This document shows, in pieces, positions 46,887 through 53,912 of a stretch of 64,000 nucleotides of DNA (position 1 is its first letter; each line of letters opens with the position of its first letter). Made by a program: the position numbers and the translations under genes. The stretch covers positions 372,001-436,000 of the forward strand of contig NZ_JABWRJ020000003.1 in assembly GCF_014268935.2 (NCBI RefSeq). Direction: 5' to 3'. The notes under the pieces are model-generated. The model had not been told where the DNA came from, ran no database searches, and worked only from the letters and a program-made list of their open reading frames with translations. This DNA comes from Pseudomonas peradeniyensis. GTDB taxonomy: Bacteria > Pseudomonadota > Gammaproteobacteria > Pseudomonadales > Pseudomonadaceae.

Positions 46887-47432
46887 ATGTCCACGCCCTC
46901 CCAGATCATCAGCGACACCTTCGCCCTCTACGAGCGCCACGGCAGTGCCGATTACATCGGTGAAGCCATCACCCAGATCGAGCACATGTCCCAGGCCGCC
47001 CAGTTGGCGATGGAGGAGGGCTACGACGACGAAGTGGTCCTTGCCGCCTTCTTCCACGACATCGGCCACCTGTGCGAGGGCGAGGACATGGGCGGCTATG
47101 GCATCATCAGCCATGAACGTATCGGTGCCGAGTACCTGCGCCGCTGCGGCTTCAGCGAGCGCCTGGCGCGGTTGGTGCAGTATCACGTCGAGGCCAAGCG
47201 CTACCTGACCTTGCGCCAGCCCGGTTACTACGATCGCCTGAGCGAGGCCAGCCGGCGCACGCTGGCGTACCAGGGCGGGGTGATGAGCGACAGCGAAGCC
47301 GATGCTTTCGAGGCCGATCCTCTATTCCGGGTGAGTCTGCGCCTGCGGGAATGGGACGAGATGGCGAAGCTGACCGGGGTGCCCGTGATGGACCTGGAGG
47401 TACTGAAGAAAAAGGCGCTGGCGGTACTTTGA
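46887..47432 (+). CDS. HD-domain protein resembling PhnZ/TmpB phosphonate oxygenases
   Basis: 181 residues from an ATG at 46887. The HD motif AAFFHDIGHLCEGEDMGGYGIISHE and later VQYHVEAKRYL are the pattern of the PhnZ/TmpB mixed-valence di-iron oxygenases rather than ordinary HD phosphohydrolases (the H, HD, H, and H ligands, plus the extra GHLCE stretch). These enzymes cleave the C-P bond of hydroxylated 2-aminoethylphosphonate or methylated analogues. It follows pchP, another choline/phospho-compound gene, across a REP. Substrate is not determinable from sequence. Confidence 0.8.
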   Translation: MSTPSQIISDTFALYERHGSADYIGEAITQIEHMSQAAQLAMEEGYDDEVVLAAFFHDIGHLCEGEDMGGYGIISHERIGAEYLRRCGFSERLARLVQYHVEAKRYLTLRQPGYYDRLSEASRRTLAYQGGVMSDSEADAFEADPLFRVSLRLREWDEMAKLTGVPVMDLEVLKKKALAVL

Positions 47433-47547
47433 TCGATTCATTATTCCTCATCGCAAGATCCCGCATCACTTCTCCAAGTGCTCATGCTGTGCCTCTTACC
47501 ATACTTCCCTTCCTGGCAGCCCACTCGTCGCAATAGTGGGTATGGTG

Positions 47548-47588
47548 TTGATAAATGCCGCTCGGTGGTTATACTAACTACCGAGCGG
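47548..47588 (+). promoter_or_regulatory. hicAB promoter overlapped by a 31-bp near-perfect palindrome
   Basis: TTGATA (47548-47553) and TATACT (47570-47575) are separated by 16 nt, a good sigma-70 promoter. Over the -10 lies a palindrome at 47558-47588: arms CCGCTCGGT and ACCGAGCGG, inner GTTA/TAAC, centre TAC, with one mismatched pair. It ends 20 nt before the hicA ATG. Autorepression by HicB or HicAB is the expected use. Confidence 0.8.
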
Positions 47589-47608
47589 CCGGCCCAAGGA
47601 ATGGGTTC

Positions 47609-47800
47609 ATGAACAGCCGTGAAATGATTTCAGTGATCGAGGCGGATGGTTGGTACCTGGTGCGTTCGAAAGGCAGCCATCATCACTTCAAGCATCCCGA
47701 AAAGGCAGGCCTGGTCACCATCCCGCACCCGAAGAAAGACCTGCTGCCGGCCACTGCGGCCAGCATCCTGCGCCAGGCGCGGATCGGCTATGCCAGCTGA
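47609..47800 (+). CDS. hicA: HicA toxin (mRNA interferase)
   Basis: 63 residues. The whole length is a HicA double-stranded-RNA-binding-like fold with the catalytic histidine in GSHHHFKHP and the TIPHPKKDL motif. HicA cleaves mRNA until bound by HicB. It precedes hicB by 17 nt, the usual order. The operator and promoter lie immediately upstream. Confidence 0.95.
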   Translation: MNSREMISVIEADGWYLVRSKGSHHHFKHPEKAGLVTIPHPKKDLLPATAASILRQARIGYAS

Positions 47801-47817
47801 CGAGGAGACCTATCAAC

Positions 47818-48231
47818 ATGTTGTTCCCCATTGCGATTCTCCCCGGTGACGATCAACACGCCTGGGGTGTGGAAGTCCCTGACATCCCGGGTTGTTTCTC
47901 GGCCGGCGAAGACCTCGACAACGCCATCGCCATGGCCCGTGAAGCCATCGAAGGCCACCTCGAACTGCTGGCCCAGGACCAACAGGAGATTCCCAAGGCC
48001 AGCCTGGTCAGCGTACACGCAGCCAATCCGGCCTATGCCGGCTGTACCTGGGCGCTGATCGACATCGACATCACCCGTTACCTGGGCAAGGCCGAGAAGC
48101 TCAACATCACACTGCCGGCGTACCTGCTCACCCGCATCGACTCGTATGTGCAGAACCACCCGGAGCACAAGAGTCGCTCGGGTTTCCTGGCCGAGGCGGC
48201 GCTCAGGATCCTGCAGGGGGATTGCAAGTGA
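47818..48231 (+). CDS. hicB: HicB antitoxin
   Basis: 137 residues. The N-terminal HicB domain reads WGVEVPDIPGCFSAGEDLDNA and binds the toxin. The C terminus (LNITLPAYLLTRIDSYVQNH onward) is a ribbon-helix-helix DNA-binding segment, so the protein can repress the palindrome upstream of hicA. Size is typical of the RHH-containing HicB class. Confidence 0.95.
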   Translation: MLFPIAILPGDDQHAWGVEVPDIPGCFSAGEDLDNAIAMAREAIEGHLELLAQDQQEIPKASLVSVHAANPAYAGCTWALIDIDITRYLGKAEKLNITLPAYLLTRIDSYVQNHPEHKSRSGFLAEAALRILQGDCK

Positions 48232-48300
48232 CCAGGCAATCGCGTCCAGCGTGTTGTGGGAGAGGAATCCGCGGAGATTTGTTTGATTTTTGATCATGTC

Positions 48301-48340
48301 CCGTATACGTTACAAATAATATGAATTGTCTCGTATACGG
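48301..48340 (+). promoter_or_regulatory. hipBA operator-like inverted repeat
   Basis: CCGTATACG (48301-48309) and its exact complement CGTATACGG (48332-48340) are 22 nt apart, so their centres are 31 nt or about three helical turns apart. The right arm ends 3 nt before the hipB ATG. Each arm contains GTATAC, itself a palindrome. A HipB dimer at each arm is the likely use. Confidence 0.75.
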
Positions 48341-48343
48341 AAC

Positions 48344-48595
48344 ATGACTCCTTCATTGATTATCGAGCGTCTAGGCGAGCAGATCCGAACGCGAAGGCTC
48401 AATCGTGGATTGACCCAGCAGGCGCTTGCAACCCTGTCTGGACTGACCAGGCAGAAGGTCATTGCCATGGAAAAGGGAAGCCTGTCAGTGGCTATTGGCG
48501 CCTATGCAAGGGCATTGGCTGCGGTCGATTGCGAATTGCAGGTCGTCCCGGCGGTGATGCCGACGTTGGACGAGATCGAGGGAATGTTCGAATGA
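48344..48595 (+). CDS. hipB: HipB-like XRE-family antitoxin/repressor
   Basis: 83 residues from ATG 48344, with an XRE helix-turn-helix: LGEQIRTRRLNRGLTQQALA then LSGLTRQKVIAMEKG. The short C-terminal tail (MPTLDEIEGMFE) is acidic. It is coupled to hipA by ATGA. A TTG at 48326 could lengthen it by six residues but would lie inside the operator. Confidence 0.92.
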   Translation: MTPSLIIERLGEQIRTRRLNRGLTQQALATLSGLTRQKVIAMEKGSLSVAIGAYARALAAVDCELQVVPAVMPTLDEIEGMFE

Positions 48596-49785
48596 TGCCA
48601 TTGAGCGTCATGACCCCTGAGGGTGACAGTGGAACAATACTGAGCAATGCAGGCGACTACCTGTTCCGCTATGCCCCACACGCCGACCCACGTACGGCGA
48701 TCAGCCTGTTGATGCCGGTACGCGTCGAGGAGTACAGGCATCGGGACCTGCATCCAGTGTTCCAGATGAACCTGCCCGAAGGCTATGTCCTGGAGCAACT
48801 GCGCAACCGCCTGGCGAAGGTCGTTCAGGTGGATCCCATGCTTTTGCTGGCGTTGTCCGGTAGCAGCTCGCCCATTGGTCGTGTGCATGTCAGTTCGCCT
48901 GCTGTGGATGCGCTGTTGCTGCGACAGAAGTTCCCGGGCGAGCGATTGGCGGACATCCTTTCATGGGACGGGTCGCAGGACATCTTTGCCGATCTGGTTG
49001 ATCGCTACATTCTGCGTGCCGGCATATCCGGCGTGCAGCCCAAGGTACTGGTCCCGGAGCAGTTCGACCCTCTGTCCCAGCGCTTCACCTCGAAAACCTC
49101 CGAACTGATCATCAAGAGTGGGCGTGACGAGTACCCGGGCCTGGCGATCAACGAATACCTGTGCATGTCAGTCGCGCTGGCTGCAGGTCTGGCGGTGCCA
49201 CAGTTCTTTCTGTCCGATAACGGCAAGCTGTTCGTCATGCGGCGTTTCGATCGTAACGAACAGAACAAGGCCATCGGCTTCGAAGACATGGCTGCCTTGA
49301 TGGGGCTTGCGGCCGACCAGAAGTACAGCAAGAGCTACGCGGCCATTGCCAAGGCCATTCGCTTGTTTTGTGCCCCCGAGCATCTGCGCCAGTCGCTTCG
49401 GCAGCTGTTCGAGATGGTCGCGCTCAGTTGTATCGTCGGCAACGGGGACGCCCATCTGAAGAATTTCGGCCTGCTCTACTCCGAGCCGCTTCGACGTGAT
49501 GCACGCCTGGCCCCGGCTTACGATATCGTCAACACCACGGCATACATACCCGAGGACGTGCTGGCGCTATCGCTGTCCGGCAACAAATCCTTGTTCGCAT
49601 CACGGCAAGGATTGCTGGATTTCGCTCCGCTGTGCGAAGTGAACAACCCGGCCGAGGTCATTCGTAACCAGCTCGAGGCCCTGGAAAAGACGCTGGCCCG
49701 AGAGTCTGCGTTGTGCGAACAGGCGCCTCAGGTCGTTGCCGCCATCAAGGCGAGTGCGGCGCCCTTCATTCAGACGTTCGGTTGA
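48592..49785 (+). CDS. hipA: HipA-family Ser/Thr kinase toxin
   Basis: 397 residues. Kinase features of HipA are present: GISGVQPKVLV (the serine loop), NEYLCMSVALAAGLAVPQFF, FVMRRFDRN, the catalytic GNGDAHLKNFGLL and the metal-binding YDIVNTTAYI. It is a little shorter than E. coli HipA (440) but the catalytic set is intact. HipA kinases stop growth by phosphorylating tRNA synthetases; the target here is unknown. Its 3' end overlaps the convergent DUF3079 gene by 20 nt. Confidence 0.93.
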   Translation: MMPLSVMTPEGDSGTILSNAGDYLFRYAPHADPRTAISLLMPVRVEEYRHRDLHPVFQMNLPEGYVLEQLRNRLAKVVQVDPMLLLALSGSSSPIGRVHVSSPAVDALLLRQKFPGERLADILSWDGSQDIFADLVDRYILRAGISGVQPKVLVPEQFDPLSQRFTSKTSELIIKSGRDEYPGLAINEYLCMSVALAAGLAVPQFFLSDNGKLFVMRRFDRNEQNKAIGFEDMAALMGLAADQKYSKSYAAIAKAIRLFCAPEHLRQSLRQLFEMVALSCIVGNGDAHLKNFGLLYSEPLRRDARLAPAYDIVNTTAYIPEDVLALSLSGNKSLFASRQGLLDFAPLCEVNNPAEVIRNQLEALEKTLARESALCEQAPQVVAAIKASAAPFIQTFG

Positions 49786-49975
49786 CCTGGTCTTTGGCTG
49801 GGGACGTCTCCAGGAAATTGTCGAAGCGCTGCCAATCCTCACCGAACAACTCCACCGGATGCATGGTCCGGTCCGCGCCGTTGCCGCACGCCAGCGCCTT
49901 GGCCGGGCAGTAGAGGTCGCAGCCCCAGCAGATCCGCTCAGGATGGCTGGGGTTGCTGGGAAATCGCTTGGCCAT
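49766..49975 (-). CDS. DUF3079 small cysteine-containing protein
   Basis: 69 residues from the ATG at 49975: MAKRFPSNPSHPERICWGCD then CPAKALACGNGADR and HPVELFGEDW. The C--C, C----C pattern suggests metal binding. The sequence and size match DUF3079, a conserved proteobacterial family of unknown function. The longer frame to 50047 adds residues not typical of the family. It converges on hipA. Confidence 0.85.
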   Translation of the reverse strand: MAKRFPSNPSHPERICWGCDLYCPAKALACGNGADRTMHPVELFGEDWQRFDNFLETSPAKDQVNRTSE

Positions 49976-50052
49976 GTCTCCTTCCTTGAAGTGGGTGCCT
50001 GCGCTCAGGCTATGCCGCGCACGGCCAAGGGGCTTGATCGGAGTCAATGCCG

Positions 50053-51198
50053 CTAGCTGATCGGCCCGGGAGCCTGCACCTGTTTCATCAGGTCGTCGTT
50101 CCAGCGGCCCTCGACCTGCACATGCGCGGCGGCGCCGAGCATCACCGCTTCGATCAGGTTGTGGTTGAGGTAGGTGTACAGCCCGGGCTGGCGGAAGGTG
50201 TACAACGCCGCGCCCGCCGCGCCGCCGGGGATGAACCAGGTCTCCAGGTTGCGCTGCGGCGGGTTGGCGAACTTGCCCGAGGCCCAGACATAGTCGCCAT
50301 GGCCGCCGATCAGGTGCGGGCGGGTATCGCGGTTGGCCTGGGAATGAACGATCAGCACGGTCTCGCCGACCTTGGCGGTGAGCGCCTGCTTGCCGGTCAG
50401 GGCACCAACGCTGCCGTTGAACACCACATGGCTGGGCACCAGCCCTTTCATCAGCTGGCTCATGTCGCCGAAGCTGGCCATGGGGTTGGCGTAGCGCTTG
50501 TACTTACCGTCCTTGTCGCGGGGGATGTAGTAGTCCTGCTCGCCGATGTACCAGACCTTGTCGTAGCGCAACGGCCGGCCCTCGGGGTCTTTCAGGCCGT
50601 CGCGGGGCAGGACCATGATCGCGCCGTTCATGCCGCACACCACATGCCAGGGAATCATTGCCCCACCCGGTGCGCAGTGATACACGAACACCCCGGCCCG
50701 GTCGGCCTTGAAGCGCAGCTTCACCTGCTCGCCGGGCTTCACGTGGGTCAGCTCGCCGCCGCCGAGGGCACCGGTGGAGGCATGGAAATCGATGTTGTGC
50801 ATCATGCTGTTGCTGGCCGGGTTGACCAGCGTGAGTTCCACGTAATCACCCTCGTGCACCACCATCAGCGGGCCGGGAACCGAGCCGTTGAAGGTCATGG
50901 CGTGGATGTAGGCGCCGGCGGTGTCGACGGCCAGTTCCTTCTCTTCGATGACCATGCGGAACTCGACGATCCTCGGCTTATCCTCGGCGCGCTGGGTATG
51001 GGGATGAACCTGCGGTGGCGCCACCAGCTCGACGCTGACGCGCTCCAGCTTCGCCAGGTCAACCGCCGGGGTCTGGCCCGGCACGGCGGTCGCGGCCTGG
51101 GCCAGACCGCTGCCGAGCGCCGAGGCGCCGACGCCCAGCAACACGGTACCTGCCAGCATGCCACGCCGAGTCAGGGACACGCCTTCTTGCTCATTCAT
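50053..51198 (-). CDS. nirK: Copper-containing nitrite reductase
   Basis: 381 residues with a Tat-type signal ([15 protein letters not shown]), so export is folded to the periplasm. Two cupredoxin domains carry all the copper ligands: MHNIDFHA (type 1 and type 2 His), [20 protein letters not shown] (type 2 His, type 1 Cys, His, Met) and YLNHNLIEA with the third type 2 His. The enzyme reduces nitrite to nitric oxide. No accessory nirV, nor, or nos gene is visible nearby and I see no clear FNR/DNR box upstream. It lies immediately left of the genomic island. Confidence 0.96.
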   Translation of the reverse strand: MNEQEGVSLTRRGMLAGTVLLGVGASALGSGLAQAATAVPGQTPAVDLAKLERVSVELVAPPQVHPHTQRAEDKPRIVEFRMVIEEKELAVDTAGAYIHAMTFNGSVPGPLMVVHEGDYVELTLVNPASNSMMHNIDFHASTGALGGGELTHVKPGEQVKLRFKADRAGVFVYHCAPGGAMIPWHVVCGMNGAIMVLPRDGLKDPEGRPLRYDKVWYIGEQDYYIPRDKDGKYKRYANPMASFGDMSQLMKGLVPSHVVFNGSVGALTGKQALTAKVGETVLIVHSQANRDTRPHLIGGHGDYVWASGKFANPPQRNLETWFIPGGAAGAALYTFRQPGLYTYLNHNLIEAVMLGAAAHVQVEGRWNDDLMKQVQAPGPIS

Positions 51199-51320
51199 GG
51201 GACTTCTCCTTAAGTCGACGAAAGCCGTCGGGCACAGGAATAGCCGCTTTGAATGTAGGGTTTATTGAGGGAGAACAAGAAGTGGAGAGGGTGGGCAATG
51301 TGTCGCAGGGGCTGAAACGA

Positions 51321-51348
51321 AAAAGCCCCGACATTCGTCGAGGCTTTT
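51321..51348. terminator. Bidirectional rho-independent terminator at island left edge
   Basis: The stem AAAAGCC-CGAC / GTCG-GGCTTTT (one C-A mismatch, ATTC loop) has A-tract and T-tract on the two sides, so it can stop transcription both ways. No gene now ends here, which suggests that the gene it served was displaced or split by the island. Confidence 0.8.
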
Positions 51349-51353
51349 GAGGA

Positions 51354-51374
51354 TGGTGCGGCACCAGGAGTCGA
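51354..51374 (-). other. Putative island attachment site: tRNA 3'-end-like fragment
   Basis: On the minus strand this reads TCGACTCCTGGTGCCGCACCA, which resembles a tRNA T-arm plus acceptor strand ending in CCA, and is followed within 6 nt by the terminator, as tRNA genes are. The AT-rich island begins on the other side. P4-type integrases recombine at such 3' ends. Spacing is one nucleotide short of a standard tRNA, so I do not name the tRNA. Confidence 0.4.
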
Positions 51375-51979
51375 TAAAAATTTTAACTATCTGATTTATA
51401 GCGATTTTCCATATAGGAGAAAGGCTCTCTATCTCTAAAAATATCCTCATGCGCTGGCCGAATTATCCATTAACGAAAAAAACGGGATTCATGCCTTCGA
51501 CATCTGCCGTTGCGTACTTCAGGCATATAGTCATAGGCAGTATGGACATCAAAACAAATTTTTCCGTAGGGTTCACGCAAATACTTATGCATGTTGGAAA
51601 AGCGAGCATCCAATTATGTAAATTGTTGGTATAAATACTGTTGATCGTTGTCTGATCGCAGGTTAATTTGCATTTGACAGTGGGTTAGCCTCTGACGGCC
51701 GAAGCTAGCAATTGATCTCTCAGACGTTGTATGGATTACTCTGATGTTGCCTCAAGCATCGGATGGAGGCCCTATGGCTAGCCTTGGCGCGCTCCTGCTC
51801 TGGTGAGGATCGCTTAGTAACGAGCCTAAATCCACTGAGCTCCGATGGTCGTGGCCTGCGACCGGCGACCGGAGCCAGCCAACAAAAGCCTCGAGCCGGA
51901 AAGCATCCAATGGAGGCATGGGAATGATCATGTTATGATCAAAAAATTTTGTGCCCCACATGAAGGCTAAAGCTTATCA
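51375..51979. other. Island left flank without a convincing gene
   Basis: About 600 nt of mixed composition. A 61-codon frame at 51449-51634 has no recognisable features or good start and I do not accept it. Near the operon, TGATCA occurs twice (51925-51930 and 51936-51941), one helical turn apart, with TATGAT overlapping the second copy as a possible -10 element. This is the likely promoter/operator of the operon starting at 51980. Confidence 0.5.
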
Positions 51980-52984
51980 ATGTTCAGATATTTCGGGTCC
52001 AAAGCCTCGACAGCACCAATAGTCGCCGACGCCACGCTAGGTGGCTACGAAGGGGCATCCATAGCAGACGCGTTTGGCGGACTCGGAAATATTGGCGCTG
52101 AGTTTAAGCTCAGAGGATGCTCAGTAACTGCATGTGATCTACTTCGTTTTCCTAATGCGTTTCAGCATGTTCGATTAGTTTGTGAAGAACTGCCTAGCTT
52201 TAGCAAAGTTAAAAAATTCCTAGGGATTAATAGCTTTGAAGGCTTGAGCGATTATCTTAATTCTAGATGTGAGCCGGATTCTTGGTTTGTATATGAGTAT
52301 TCGACTATAAGACGATTTTTTAGTGGTTTAAATGCCGCGTCTATTGCTGGGGCGTGGTGCGAAATTGCCTACTGGATTAAGCTGGGTTTAGTAGACGATA
52401 ATGAAATTAAGTTTCTGACCGCGTCTTTGCTTAATAGTATGGATACAGTTGCAAATACTGCCGGAACTTATTATGCGTATCTGAAAGCTTGGGATAGAAA
52501 GGCTAAAAAAGAATTTAGGTTTTGTTGGTACAATGGTCTTGTCGAGGGCCCCAAAGGGGCTGCGCTTTATGGGGATGCCCTTGACAGTTTGTCTGGGAGC
52601 TCGTTTGACGTGCTGTATCTTGACCCGCCTTATAATTCTCGTGATTACTCAAGGTACTACCATTTGCCTGAAACTCTCGCTCGATTTAAAGAAGTGGAGA
52701 TAGATTCGAACAGCATGTCCGGTCAGCCCGCCGAGCGCTCTAAAACTGGAGATAATGTTCGCGCAGCAATGAAGTTGCCATATTTAAGTAGCCTGATTCG
52801 TTCGGTTGGGTGGCGGAGGTTGGTTGTACAGTATGCCGAGGGAGCTTATATCTCTCTAGAAGACCTGGCGAAAGAGCTTTCCCGTTATGGATCTATGAAG
52901 GTTCATGAGGTGTCCGCACTTGGATATCAGTCTAAAAATGGAGTAAGGAAGCAGACGCATCATGTGTTCATTGTTGATAAATGA
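51980..52984 (+). CDS. D12-class adenine-specific DNA methyltransferase A
   Basis: 334 residues. The D12/Dam-like order is clear: FRYFGSKAS at the N terminus, AdoMet motif I ADAFGGLGNIGAEF (about 29-42), and catalytic motif IV YLDPPYNSRDYSRYYHLPETL (about 211-231, given in part). These enzymes put a methyl group on N6 of adenine. It shares the unusual DPPY-RD-YSRYYH--ETL extension with the methyltransferase ending this operon, so the two are related. It is first in a tightly packed AT-rich operon and overlaps the next gene by 23 nt. No restriction endonuclease is adjacent. Confidence 0.88.
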   Translation: MFRYFGSKASTAPIVADATLGGYEGASIADAFGGLGNIGAEFKLRGCSVTACDLLRFPNAFQHVRLVCEELPSFSKVKKFLGINSFEGLSDYLNSRCEPDSWFVYEYSTIRRFFSGLNAASIAGAWCEIAYWIKLGLVDDNEIKFLTASLLNSMDTVANTAGTYYAYLKAWDRKAKKEFRFCWYNGLVEGPKGAALYGDALDSLSGSSFDVLYLDPPYNSRDYSRYYHLPETLARFKEVEIDSNSMSGQPAERSKTGDNVRAAMKLPYLSSLIRSVGWRRLVVQYAEGAYISLEDLAKELSRYGSMKVHEVSALGYQSKNGVRKQTHHVFIVDK

Positions 52985-53912
52985 CCCGCGTCCATTACCG
53001 GGAGCACTTAGTAACCCTTCGGACCTGATTGCATTTGCCGAGGTCAAGCTAATAGCGTTCGACTTGGACGGTACGTTAATTTCTACACCATCCCAAGTGC
53101 TCGGAGAACGTGTTAAGAGCCTATTTAATCTACTGAGTGGCCCTGGTAAAAATATTCGCTTGACCTTAGCGACTGGGCGCACCTTGACTGGCGTAAAACC
53201 AACTATAACGCAGTTGGGTGGAATAAAAAAATTTCCGCTTGTACTCTATAATGGCAGTGTTGTAGTTGAGCCGGAAAGCGAAGGTGTTTTTGCTCGCGCT
53301 CTTATCGCGAATAGTTCCGTGGCCGAGATAGTAGAAATTGTGAGTCTCTTGCCTGGTGTTTCGTTGTTTCTATACGCAGTGGATGCTGATGCTAAATTAG
53401 TCAGCGATGAGTCTACAATAGAAAGCGTATTCTATTTGGGCGATTCAAATCGTATGCCTGAGAAGGACTTTAATGGCATGCCTGTTAGGCCTTATGCCGA
53501 AATTAAAATGTCAACGGATGGAGTGGTAGCAGCCCTATTAACCGCTTCATCGGCAGAGCAGCAGGTGACTCTTTTAGCTGCTCTCTCCGATATTTCGGGG
53601 ATTTCGGTTACGTCAAGTGGTTCCGCCTATATTGAAATCCGGCCAGAGTTTTCTTCTAAAGCACGTGGGTTAGAGATTCTATGTAAAAGATATGGGATTT
53701 CGGCTCAAAATGTACTCGCCGTGGGTGATAACGATAACGACGTTGAGTTATTGAGCTGGGCAGGACTAAGTGTGTGTGTGAGAAACTCTTCAGCAGCGGC
53801 CCGCTCCGCAAGCAAGTTTTATTCTAATCATGGCGCTGGTAATGCTGCTATCGAAGTTCTTGAAATTGTTAGGCGAGCACAGCGACTATTTGGAAAGGCA
53901 AGGAAGGCATGA
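52962..53912 (+). CDS. HAD-superfamily (Cof-type) phosphatase
   Basis: 316 residues. HAD motif I is FDLDGTLIS (about 33-41), motif II lies at LTLATGRTL (about 68-76), and the motif IV acidic block is GDNDNDVELL (about 255). The cap between them is the Cof/IIB type. Such enzymes remove phosphate from sugars or nucleotides. About 30 residues precede motif I, more than usual; the start is placed by overlap with the upstream gene. It shares ATGA with the next gene. In this operon a nucleotide substrate is plausible but inferred. Confidence 0.82.
   Translation: MCSLLINDPRPLPGALSNPSDLIAFAEVKLIAFDLDGTLISTPSQVLGERVKSLFNLLSGPGKNIRLTLATGRTLTGVKPTITQLGGIKKFPLVLYNGSVVVEPESEGVFARALIANSSVAEIVEIVSLLPGVSLFLYAVDADAKLVSDESTIESVFYLGDSNRMPEKDFNGMPVRPYAEIKMSTDGVVAALLTASSAEQQVTLLAALSDISGISVTSSGSAYIEIRPEFSSKARGLEILCKRYGISAQNVLAVGDNDNDVELLSWAGLSVCVRNSSAAARSASKFYSNHGAGNAAIEVLEIVRRAQRLFGKARKA

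Noticed and set aside
51199..51320. FNR/ANR/DNR box upstream of nirK
   Set aside because: TTGA-containing stretches are present, but none has the TTGAT-N4-ATCAA symmetry.
51449..51634. 61-codon frame at the left flank of the island
   Set aside because: No good ribosome site, no recognisable features, and it lies in transition DNA next to the putative attachment site.
52962..53912. HAD gene as an ordinary housekeeping Cof phosphatase
   Set aside because: Overlaps of 23 and 4 nt with its neighbours and the AT-rich composition tie it to the island operon rather than to the chromosome.
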